From positions 137,844 to 191,830 of the forward strand of contig PDIM01010330.1 in the NCBI GenBank assembly GCA_002811675.1: DNA of 53,987 nucleotides, in the 5' to 3' direction. Under the pieces are notes generated by a model that ran no database searches, was not told the origin of the DNA, and was given only the letters and a program-made list of their open reading frames with translations. This document shows, piece after piece, positions 10,483 to 18,249 of this stretch (position 1 is its first letter; each line of letters opens with the position of its first letter). Made by a program: the position numbers and the translations under genes. The DNA comes from Ichthyosporea sp. XGB-2017a. Its lineage: Eukaryota; Opisthokonta; Ichthyosporea.

Positions 10483-10619
10483 TTTACACTATATCACCAC
10501 TACTAATTAGGATTAAATGTTAAATACACTGAGAAATAAGATTCATAGAATCTGCTACCAACCTAAATTACAACACACACAAAAAAACCGCTACATGTAC
10601 ACGTCCACAGGAAAAACAA

Positions 10620-10670
10620 AAAATCGAAAATTTGTAATCAAAGGAAACGTCACCAAATTTCCGCAATTTT
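10620..10670 (-). promoter_or_regulatory. Conserved promoter block of serpin copy 1 with a TGACGT site
   Basis: A short block 140-190 bp upstream of the ATG is similar to 12462-12513 upstream of the other serpin, while the rest of the upstream DNA differs. It contains GGAAACGTCACC at 10643-10654, which reads GGTGACGTTTCC toward the gene. TGACGT is a CRE/AP-1-like half site for bZIP factors. Conservation between otherwise diverged flanks suggests selection. Confidence 0.5.
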
Positions 10671-10979
10671 CTCGTCGAGGTTTCTCACCCGGGTCTGTAC
10701 TTGACGGTTACCGAATGGAGAGTGTGTCTAGATAGGAGCTTATTCTATGCAATGTTTGCCCACAAACAGCAAACAGCAAACAACTGCTAATATAGCTGCT
10801 TCATGCTCTATATTGGATGTAATTGTATTCCAGAACTACGGACAATGCAGTCTCACCGGTCAGTTTATAATTCAAAGTCAGTTAACTCGGGAATTTTTGA
10901 ATGAATTCCCAAAGCTTTTCCTCACCCAGCTTCTCTTTCTTCTATTTCTTTTGTAGTTCATTTCAAAATTGTTTTGTAG

Positions 10980-10985
10980 TTTATT
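10980..10985 (-). terminator. AATAAA signal of serpin copy 2
   Basis: AATAAA on the minus strand 87 bp after the stop of the right serpin, part of the element shared with the left copy. Confidence 0.45.
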
Positions 10986-11071
10986 GTACTTATCCCGCAA
11001 TAAACATTTCAAATAAACCATCACACCACCACTGAAAATAAGGACTATCCAATCGGACTGGGTCATCTATT

Positions 11072-12280
11072 TCACTCGAGTGCTGGGTTGGTCACCTTGC
11101 CCATAAAGAGTACCATTCCTGTAACTTGGTCATGGATGATGAACACAAAAGGTCTGTCACATATGAATTCGTTCACTTCCTCAGGCTCGGGCATCATGTA
11201 TGTCATCATTATCATCCCAGTGGCTGCCGCTGCTTCCCCTCCTTTCTCATTCACCTCGATAAACACCTTTTGCACTACCGCAGATGCGTAAAGACGCTCC
11301 CCCGATGTCACCCGGGAGAGGTCTGCTTCCCTATCACTGAAAATATCACGCACTCCAAGGGCTTTCAGCGTGTCTGTTAACTCCATGCTGCTCTCCATTT
11401 TGAACTTGGGGATGCCAATTTCGTATTCCCTCTCCGGCTGCTCCTGTATGCTCGAAATGGCGTCAACGAGATTAGTTTTCAGCATCAGTGACTCAACCTC
11501 CGCAAGACCGTCTCCGATACTGCTCGTCTCTTCCGGTAAAATGAACACCATACTGAGCCGTCCTCCTTTAAAAGGCATTGCCAGGCCGTTTGCCTTGATG
11601 TCTTTCAATGGCCCCGCATGGAATTTGGCCTTCATGTGCATCATCTCACAGTCAACAACTTGACTATCAGATACATGGAAAGGTTCTTTTTCTGTGAACT
11701 GTGGATTGAATTGCCTATCCCATAGGCCTTTGAAGTAAACAGCATTCACAAGAACCACTCGTGTTAACGCGTTCAACATGCTTGGGCTGATCAGATCCTT
11801 GATTCGACTCTCCGTTTGCTGCTCAACCCATTTATTAATCAGTGCTGCAGTCGCCTGATTATCCCCAAAATTTACAGCTTCCACGGGCGCTCCAAAGCTC
11901 TTCTCACACGCCGACACAAACGCATCCAATAGCGGAAAGTCTTTCTGTGCATAAAGAGCATTTGCAGATTTCAACACATACCCACGAGACTCTTCTTCAC
12001 CTGCACCTCCTGTCACTTTAAGACTCCCAAGCGCCTCCATATATCCCTTCTCTACCCCTGACTCATCTGGAACCCCCCTGAACAATACCTCCATAATCTC
12101 CTTGTGTGTGTTTTCTTGTGCACCTAACACCGCCATGGCAAACACAGCACTCACACTGAAGGGTGAGGCAATCAGATTCCCACTGGTGTTGCTCCTGCAC
12201 AACTCCGCATACAGGCTCTGTGAAAAAGCATTGTTCGCCTGAGCAATTGCGCTGGTCGCACTGGACGAAGACAAACACAT
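11072..12280 (-). CDS. Intracellular-type serpin, predicted P1 Tyr (copy 2)
   Basis: A 402-residue serpin, identical to the left copy from residue 3 through the loop hinge M-I-M-M-T. After that it reads Y-M-M-P-E-P-E-E-V-N-E-F-I-C-D-R, so the predicted P1 is Tyr instead of Arg. That would favour a chymotrypsin- or cathepsin-like target; the register is inference. The loop is two residues longer and acidic, and resembles the P-E-E-N-F loop end of vertebrate clade B serpins more than the left copy does. Other changes are Cys for Ser at residue 2 and Asn for Lys four residues from the end (N-P-A-L-E). There is no signal peptide. Upstream it keeps a short promoter block with a TGACGT site; beyond that lies a decayed coding relic. 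Confidence 0.95.
   Translation of the reverse strand: MCLSSSSATSAIAQANNAFSQSLYAELCRSNTSGNLIASPFSVSAVFAMAVLGAQENTHKEIMEVLFRGVPDESGVEKGYMEALGSLKVTGGAGEEESRGYVLKSANALYAQKDFPLLDAFVSACEKSFGAPVEAVNFGDNQATAALINKWVEQQTESRIKDLISPSMLNALTRVVLVNAVYFKGLWDRQFNPQFTEKEPFHVSDSQVVDCEMMHMKAKFHAGPLKDIKANGLAMPFKGGRLSMVFILPEETSSIGDGLAEVESLMLKTNLVDAISSIQEQPEREYEIGIPKFKMESSMELTDTLKALGVRDIFSDREADLSRVTSGERLYASAVVQKVFIEVNEKGGEAAAATGMIMMTYMMPEPEEVNEFICDRPFVFIIHDQVTGMVLFMGKVTNPALE
11163..11200 (-). other. Divergent reactive-loop block, copy 2
   Basis: A 38-bp block starting just after the P2 Thr codon on the coding strand. It shares little with the 32-bp block of the other copy apart from a GAATT near its left edge. It changes P1 from Arg to Tyr and all primed-side loop residues. 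Confidence 0.9.
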
Positions 12281-12461
12281 TGTACACTATATCACCACTA
12301 CTATTAGGATTAAGATTCAAGATATATAGCACAAATAAGATCTCTAGTTAAATTTCAAAAAGTAAGCACCACACAAGAGAGTATGAAGAACTACGAAGCA
12401 AAAGTATAAATACACAAAAATGAAACCAAAACTCGTCCACATGACAGAAACCTAAAATAAT

Positions 12462-12513
12462 GGAAAATTTGTAATTAATGAAAGGAAACGTCACCAATTT
12501 TCCAATAATTCTC
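12462..12513 (-). promoter_or_regulatory. Conserved promoter block of serpin copy 2 with a TGACGT site
   Basis: Similar to 10620-10670, including GAAAATTTGTAAT and GGAAACGTCACC (12484-12495). It sits about 40 bp further from the ATG than in copy 1, with unrelated DNA between. See the copy 1 entry for the site reading. Confidence 0.5.
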
Positions 12514-12608
12514 CATCATTCTCATTGTGGAAGTTTCCAACCTTCGATTCTGTTACTTGTCGTCTGACAAAAGCAGGACGACTCACGGGGACTGGGCAGA
12601 GTTTTTAT

Positions 12609-13110
12609 TTATATCTGGAGGAACGTCTCGAGACTCTTCAGGAGTATCATATCAGCAAGGAGACGACTTAGTATTGGTTTAACGTATTCATCATGTCGGA
12701 GACTGTTCTCGAGAAGTGCGCTTAACTTCTCGTTGATGGTTCGGAGTTTCGACTCGGGTCTAGGACTGGTGGATAGAGCTTCGAGAGCTGTGTGGTCAGG
12801 GTTATACTTAGCCAAAGGGTTTGAGGACAGCTGACCCGAAACGTTGCGTGTGGAAGGTTGCCTTGTGGCTCCTGTCTTTGAGACAGGTGGTCTGTCTCTG
12901 GAGCAACACGTGGTAAGGCTTGCTCCTCCTGCTCGTTCTCAGGGCCATTTCTATCATCGTCCCAGCATGCAGTCATGTTCGTCATCACTTTCGGCTTCAT
13001 CGTCTTGAAGGATCAGTACTGTCAAACACGTACGCTTGCTGTCCCTCTTTCTTGGGTTGAAAAGTGTAGGCAGGCACACACACACCCTGACTATGACTAC
13101 TCCATGCACT
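12609..13110 (-). pseudogene. Frameshifted coding relic or multi-exon fragment of unknown family
   Basis: Reading the minus strand from about 13110 to 12609, protein-like sequence runs through successive frames. First comes a piece with F-Q-P-K-K-E-G-Q-Q-A-Y-V-F-D-S. Then comes an acidic piece, D-D-E-A-E-S-D-D-E-H-D, and one with N-G-P-E-N-E-Q-E-E-Q. Last is a longer frame with N-P-L-A-K-Y-N-P-D-H and L-L-E-N-S-L-R-H-D-E-Y-V, ending L-E-T-F-L-Q-I. The frames abut or overlap within tens of bases and I see no good GT-AG pairs between them. No single frame has an ATG and full length. Base composition is more GC-rich than the surrounding spacer. An AATAAA overlaps the stop codon. It is most simply a decayed gene; assembly error or a real spliced gene are alternatives. 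I do not recognise the family. Confidence 0.4.
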
Positions 13111-13396
13111 GTGCCAGAAGTTAGTGGTTCAATATTTCAATTTGTCACGTGGCAGCCCAGCAGCTGTCTCTTAAAGTAGGGTTAGGGTGTACTGATGGCG
13201 GCCCCAGATTTGATCTGTTTTTTTCTTTTTGCAGTTTTTCGTTTTCGTGTGTGTGTGTTCTTTTTTATCCGTTCGATTTTATCAAGCAAGGGAGAGGTGG
13301 GGGGGAAGGGGGGGGGAAGAAGAGATTAGATTGTAAGTGTGGTATTAGTGTGCTTACTGTTTTGTGGTGCCGTTTAATCAGAAATCAATCAGCAAT

Positions 13397-16312
13397 ATGG
13401 TGACGATGGGGAGAGGAGCTGGGGTGGGTGAGGAGGGCGATGACTTGGGACTGGAGGGATATGAAGAAGGGGATAGTGATCGCATGTCGTCACTGTCCTC
13501 GTCATCGGATGAGGAAGAGACTGAGAAAGATGTCGCTCATGGAGGGGGGGGGGAAGGAGGCATGGATGGGGAAGGGGAAGAGAAATTGTGGGGGACGATT
13601 GAAGTGCTTCAACAGCGAGTTAGGCAGAATGAAAGTGATTATGACGCCCATTTGGAGTTAATTGGGCTGCTGCGGAAAGTTGAGGATGATGAGCTACTGC
13701 TGCATGCTAGGGAGAAAATGAGGGCGGTGTTTCCTTTAACTGAAGATATATGGCTGGTGTGGCTTGGCGACGAAAGGCGGGAGCTGGAGAAGGAGATTCG
13801 GAAAAGCAGTGGGAAAGGCTTGGATTCAATTCAAGAGCAAAAGATCAAACGCTTGATTAGTTTGCATGAGTATGCTGTTAGAGATTATATAAGCTGCAAA
13901 TTATGGGTTTCTTATGCAGAGTTTTTAATATATGTATGCGAAACTGGCAAGAATCAAGATATTGTGGACAAGCAAATGATTTGCGAAGTATTTGACAGGG
14001 GAATTCAGGCTGTTGGATTATGGCTTTATGGGGGGGAACGTATATGGGAATACTATCATGAGTATCTTATTACTGTGTACAAAAGTAGCTCGAAAGATGA
14101 AGTAGCAAAGGGAGTTCTTAACGAAGTATTGCTGCTTCTGCGGAGAAGGCTACAGCTTCCTCATTCTGGAATCGATGACACTTGGCAATCTCTCGAAGAA
14201 TACTTGAAAATGTTAAAAACATGTAAAGATGGATTTGTTCCCGAAAGTGCCATTGATACAGACAATTTGGTAAAAGGTTTGCAGGTATACTATGAGAAAA
14301 GTAAATCGGGGTTCGAAGCGAGAAGGGTCTTCGAGGATAGAATAGCAAAGGCCAAGAGCACTTCTAATGCCGAAGAGCTAGAGAGGGCTTTCAAAGAATA
14401 CATTGACTTTGAGAAGAAGTCAAAGCTGCTTAACAGAGCTTTTTGCTTGTATGAAAGGTGGTTGCGAGACTGCCCACTCGATGTGAATACTTGGAAGCTA
14501 TATCTTGGGGAGCGGTTGTCATACATGGGGACTGGAAATTATGTCTCTTGCTCGTCAGGCATTTTGGCATGTCAGCAAGCGGTTAGAAATTGTCCGTGGA
14601 GTGGTGAATTGTGGATTTTGAAGCTTGAAGCGTTGGAAATGTGCAGTTATGGTGTGAGCGGTCCTCTTTCTATAAGCCTGTATGGGTCCCAAGTAGAAAG
14701 AATTGAGCATCATCACATTGTAGAGGTATTTGAAAGAGCGGTTGGTACTGGACTTGCTGCTGCTGACGATTTTAGGAAACTCTGGATGGCTTTCCTTGAG
14801 TATTTGAGAAGAAGAATGTTTCGTCTTGCGGGGCTTGAAAATAGCTGTGAGTCGCGTGTAACCCCTGAAATAAGCAAAGCTTTAGCTTCCAATTCGGAAG
14901 AGCTGCGCAATGCTTTTGAGAGAGCCTGGATTTTTGTCACTCAGTATAACACCGACCCTTTTTGTGAGGTAGCACTATTCAAAGCTCGAATAGAATACAC
15001 TCTTCTAGCTAATCCTGAGAATGGAAGAGCAGTTTTTGAAACGTTAATCAAGAATGGATTTGGAAAATCGGGGTATATTTGGAATGCATACTGCGTTCTG
15101 GAAAGAGAGGAAGGGGATATAAAAGTCTGTAGAGCAGTTTTTAAAAGGGCGTGCCAGTACGCAATGGATGGTCTTGAAATGATTGCCGAAAACTGGATGA
15201 ACTTTGAAAGAGATAATGGATCTTTGGATACGTTCCGCATTGCCAGGGAAAGGTTAAGCAAGAAACAAAATCTCCTGTTGTCAAAAAATGCTAAAACATT
15301 GGACAATCAGAATCCTCATAAAAAGCGCAAAGCAGCAGAAGCCCTTAGTAGTGAAAAGCATCCGCGAGAGAAAAAGAAGGTAAAGGGAAATGAAGATAGT
15401 AATTTGCATGCAGAACAAAATCCCATTGATGAACACTGGGTTGAAAAAGAGGGTAAACAATCCCAAACCGTGTTTGTGAGCAATCTTGCCTTGAGTGTTG
15501 GGGAAGCCGACCTGAAGCTCTTTTTTGAAGCATGCATGGGAACCGATGTTGTTCAGCAAATCCGATTGGTGAAAAATGTGCATGGACGATCTAAAGGCTT
15601 TGCCTATGTTGTTTTAAGCGATTCCTCAAATGCCCAAAAGGCCATTGAGTTTGACAGACGGGCTTTGGATGGGCGCCCAGTTTTCATTTCAGCATTCCAC
15701 GAGAAAGGGCAAAATACAAATATTTTCAAATACCCAACAACAGCGGACTTAAATACTGTATTTGTTGCTGGACTTCCGAAAAAGGAATTGACAAGCGATA
15801 TGCTCGAAACAATATTTGAAGCTATGGGAGTGGTGAAAGAAGTTCGAATTGTAAGTGACAAGAGGGGCTTATTGCGTGGAATAGCATATATTGAGTTTGA
15901 AAATAGTGACAATGCTTCAAAAGCAGTTGAGGAACTCAACGAGAAGAGCGTCAATCTCGGAAGCTATGAATGTGTTCTGAAAGTTTCAATTTCAGATCCG
16001 AGTGCAAAATTAGGTCCAAAGCGTGGCGCAAAGGTTGATAAGCAAATTAAAAATTTACTGAAGCCAAAACCGGCTCCAGCTCCACGCAAACAAATGAGAA
16101 AACACCTAGCGCTTACCTCCCGTTCTTTGGTTCCCCGTTCTTTGGCACCTAAAAAGGCCAATTTGCCGAAAGCAGATGCAGCGTCTGAAAAGTCGAAACA
16201 ATCGTCGGAGACGCCTCAAGCAGCGGTAAATAACAATACGAACAAGCAAACAAAGATGAACAACGATGATTTTCGAAAACTACTTTTCCAAAAACAAAAG
16301 CATAGCGAATAA
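13397..16312 (+). CDS. SART3/Prp24-like U6 snRNP assembly factor (HAT repeats + 2 RRMs)
   Basis: Recycling factor that re-anneals U4 and U6 snRNAs in the nucleus. It has 971 residues in one exon; the ATG at 13397 is the first in frame. The N-terminus is acidic and Ser-rich. Residues ~70-600 form a HAT (half-a-TPR) solenoid, with repeated W-x2-Y/F patterns such as L-W-V-S-Y-A-E-F-L and I-W-N-A-Y-C-V-L-E. A Lys-rich linker follows at ~640-680. RRM1 begins with T-V-F-V-S-N-L (~690) and has R-S-K-G-F-A-Y-V; RRM2 begins with T-V-F-V-A-G-L (~786) and has L-R-G-I-A-Y-I-E-F. The C-terminal N-N-D-D-F-R-K-L-L-F matches the LSm-interacting motif of SART3 and Prp24 that contacts the U6 LSm ring. The domain order and final motif make this a firm call. 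AATAAA follows at 16342. Confidence 0.93.
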   Translation: MVTMGRGAGVGEEGDDLGLEGYEEGDSDRMSSLSSSSDEEETEKDVAHGGGGEGGMDGEGEEKLWGTIEVLQQRVRQNESDYDAHLELIGLLRKVEDDELLLHAREKMRAVFPLTEDIWLVWLGDERRELEKEIRKSSGKGLDSIQEQKIKRLISLHEYAVRDYISCKLWVSYAEFLIYVCETGKNQDIVDKQMICEVFDRGIQAVGLWLYGGERIWEYYHEYLITVYKSSSKDEVAKGVLNEVLLLLRRRLQLPHSGIDDTWQSLEEYLKMLKTCKDGFVPESAIDTDNLVKGLQVYYEKSKSGFEARRVFEDRIAKAKSTSNAEELERAFKEYIDFEKKSKLLNRAFCLYERWLRDCPLDVNTWKLYLGERLSYMGTGNYVSCSSGILACQQAVRNCPWSGELWILKLEALEMCSYGVSGPLSISLYGSQVERIEHHHIVEVFERAVGTGLAAADDFRKLWMAFLEYLRRRMFRLAGLENSCESRVTPEISKALASNSEELRNAFERAWIFVTQYNTDPFCEVALFKARIEYTLLANPENGRAVFETLIKNGFGKSGYIWNAYCVLEREEGDIKVCRAVFKRACQYAMDGLEMIAENWMNFERDNGSLDTFRIARERLSKKQNLLLSKNAKTLDNQNPHKKRKAAEALSSEKHPREKKKVKGNEDSNLHAEQNPIDEHWVEKEGKQSQTVFVSNLALSVGEADLKLFFEACMGTDVVQQIRLVKNVHGRSKGFAYVVLSDSSNAQKAIEFDRRALDGRPVFISAFHEKGQNTNIFKYPTTADLNTVFVAGLPKKELTSDMLETIFEAMGVVKEVRIVSDKRGLLRGIAYIEFENSDNASKAVEELNEKSVNLGSYECVLKVSISDPSAKLGPKRGAKVDKQIKNLLKPKPAPAPRKQMRKHLALTSRSLVPRSLAPKKANLPKADAASEKSKQSSETPQAAVNNNTNKQTKMNNDDFRKLLFQKQKHSE

Positions 16313-16341
16313 CTACCTTATGTTCATTCACAAATATCTAA

Positions 16342-16347
16342 AATAAA
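16342..16347 (+). terminator. AATAAA polyadenylation signal of the SART3-like gene
   Basis: AATAAA 30 bp after the stop codon of the SART3-like gene. Confidence 0.5.
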
Positions 16348-16731
16348 GAGCATACTCATTGCACTTTAGCATCTGCAAGTCGAAAGGAGTATGCGCGGAA
16401 AGCTTCGATTCCTACACAAGAATATGACATAATAGGGAAAGATCCATCCAAGGTGCAGCGTGTTGCTGCATTCTGCGGAAGAAGTGTGGTTTCCGTGTGC
16501 TAACTTTGCCAATAATTATTATATTGTATTGCACCCAACCCCCTGTATAATTCAATGAAACCGACGTATGCGCGCCCAGCTGATGATCATCAGTAGAAAG
16601 AATCAAAGAAACCACATAATTAAAACCGCCATCAGCTATCCACAATTCACATCCGAAGCCTCCTCCTCCTCATCCCAATCCCCAAGAAACTTTTAAAACT
16701 AAATAATAAAACAAAGAAGACCGCCCATTTT

Positions 16732-16795
16732 GTTTTTATTGTTTTGTTTTGTGTTTTTTCTTTATTTTTTCTTTTATTTTTTTTTTTTTGCAGTT
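16732..16795 (+). promoter_or_regulatory. T-rich tract ending in TTTGCAG upstream of the two-TM gene
   Basis: The ~0.7-kb spacer 16313-17029 holds no gene I can see. It contains this T-rich stretch with a run of about 10 T and then TTTTGCAG. It could be a core promoter element, or the polypyrimidine tract and acceptor of an intron in the 5' leader. Confidence 0.4.
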
Positions 16796-17029
16796 GTCTC
16801 TGCAGTTTTTGGTTTTTGTTTTTGTTGCTCGCCTTTAAGGGATTTTTCTTTTTCTTCTTATGTTTTTGTGACTGTTGTTTGAATTTTGGTTTTCTATTTG
16901 TTTTTAATATTAAAGACAAGAAATAGAAAAGGAAAGAAGAAGAAGGGTGGGCGGGGGAAGGGAATCAACCTGAAAGGACTAGTAGAATCAGTTAGAATCC
17001 TATCCACTCCAAGTCAATCAGGAAACAAG

Positions 17030-18028
17030 ATGCTCTTGTTAGCCACGTCTTCCATGGCGCTGCTTTGCTTTGCAGTGTGTGCCGTGGCAATCACGTTCTT
17101 TCTCTCCTTGGTGGCTCTTTTCCTTTTTGCTGTTATATTAGGGATAAACATTGCTCTGTTTGGATGCTACAACTTCTTTTATTGCTTTTTTGCACCTGTC
17201 GAACGGCGATCTTCTTTGTTCGGGGAAAGCAGTAAAGGTGTGAAAAAGGTCAACACGGCTGCTTTTGAAGAGGCAAGGTACAGTGTGAGTATGCTTTATG
17301 AGTTGATTAAAACAGGCAAGTGGCAAAGAAGAAACAGTGCACCTGTGTACACAAAAGATAACATTGATGTGAGAAACAGTAGCCCTAAACAGGAAGAAAA
17401 AGGAATGAATGCTTCTTTTGCAATGGTGGAGGATGAAGAAGAATTGAATATGCCGAGAAAGCGGCATTCAAGTAAGAAGAAAGACCGCGTACGTGTTCAA
17501 AGCGGTCAAAAGGGTGATGAAGTTGGCATAAGTGCCCCTTGTAGCTCCCCATCCAAGCCATTGTTTCAGAACAGACAAGAAGTTCTTCATCAGCAAATCT
17601 GCAGGGAACAAATTAAAGAAACTATCAGTGTGTTGGAGAAATCAGTAATAGGGACAGAAAAAATTGTAGCAACGGGGAAAGAATTGGGTTATAAATCTAT
17701 CTTAAAAGCTATATCCAGCTACGAAAAAAGCTCATCTTCCCCGAACACGAGTGGAAAGAGTGACGTGGAAACTGAGGAAAACGTGAGCTCGCGTTTGTCA
17801 TGTAAAAATAGGAATGAAGATAAGGAAAACATCCACTATGACTGTGATCTTTCTGGGATGGAGAAATATACAATGGGGTCTAAGCAGAGCAACAAGGGGG
17901 TTGCGGAAAGTAAGGAAAACAACTGCACTAATATTCCTCTGCGACAACTAAGTTGGGATAATCTCCCAAAAATGAGAAGCCCGAAGAAAATCACATTTAA
18001 TGAAAGAGATACTACTTTTAATATTTGA
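17030..18028 (+). CDS. Two-TM hairpin protein with KEN boxes and PP1-docking-like motif
   Basis: A 332-residue protein of unknown family. The ATG at 17030 is chosen because the hydrophobic region starts right after it; the open frame continues upstream without a usable ATG. Residues 1-58 are strongly hydrophobic and read as two membrane segments or a membrane hairpin. The remaining ~270 residues are soluble, rich in Ser, Lys and Glu, with no clear fold. Two KEN motifs occur (E-D-K-E-N-I-H and E-S-K-E-N-N-C), the signature of APC/C-Cdh1 degrons. Near the end, S-P-K-K-I-T-F fits the RVxF-type PP1 docking pattern, and R-R-N-S-A-P and R-Q-L-S-W are basophilic-kinase-like sites. Together this suggests a cell-cycle-regulated ER or nuclear-envelope protein, which is inference only. 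Confidence 0.7.
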   Translation: MLLLATSSMALLCFAVCAVAITFFLSLVALFLFAVILGINIALFGCYNFFYCFFAPVERRSSLFGESSKGVKKVNTAAFEEARYSVSMLYELIKTGKWQRRNSAPVYTKDNIDVRNSSPKQEEKGMNASFAMVEDEEELNMPRKRHSSKKKDRVRVQSGQKGDEVGISAPCSSPSKPLFQNRQEVLHQQICREQIKETISVLEKSVIGTEKIVATGKELGYKSILKAISSYEKSSSSPNTSGKSDVETEENVSSRLSCKNRNEDKENIHYDCDLSGMEKYTMGSKQSNKGVAESKENNCTNIPLRQLSWDNLPKMRSPKKITFNERDTTFNI

Positions 18029-18142
18029 AAATTAATCTAATGAACTGTTGCAGAAAAAATTACTTTGTGACTTATCATTGTGAGATTCGTAATTGTAAAA
18101 AGAAAATGGAATGGTATGAAAAGGTAACATCCATGTGAAGGC

Positions 18143-18148
18143 AATAAA
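18143..18148 (+). terminator. AATAAA polyadenylation signal of the two-TM gene
   Basis: AATAAA 114 bp after the stop, between two convergent genes. Confidence 0.4.
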
Positions 18149-18249
18149 AGAGCTTTATTTATTACGTAAATGGAAATGCGAGAGAAAAAAAAATAGTAAA
18201 AGGCCTGATTGGTGTTAAAAGACAAAAGTGAACATACAAAAGCTTGGAT

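Larger units (their letters stand above)
9264..10515 (-). repeat. Tandem duplication unit, copy 1
   Basis: This 1.25-kb unit is repeated at 11056-12312 in the same orientation. It covers the whole serpin coding region plus about 16 bp downstream and 33 bp upstream. By eye the two copies differ only at the K/N codon near the C-terminus, a replaced block of 32 versus 38 bp, the second codon, and two or three bases just upstream of the ATG. Outside the unit the flanks are largely unrelated except for a short promoter block and the polyA element. Confidence 0.9.
11056..12312 (-). repeat. Tandem duplication unit, copy 2
   Basis: The partner of 9264-10515. The offset is 1792 bp at the left end and 1798 bp at the right end. 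The 6-bp difference comes entirely from the longer reactive-loop block in this copy. Confidence 0.9.

Noticed and set aside
9280-12280. Serpin pair as a pure assembly duplication
   Set aside because: The flanks, promoters, 3' regions and reactive loops differ, which argues for two real loci; long reads would still be useful.
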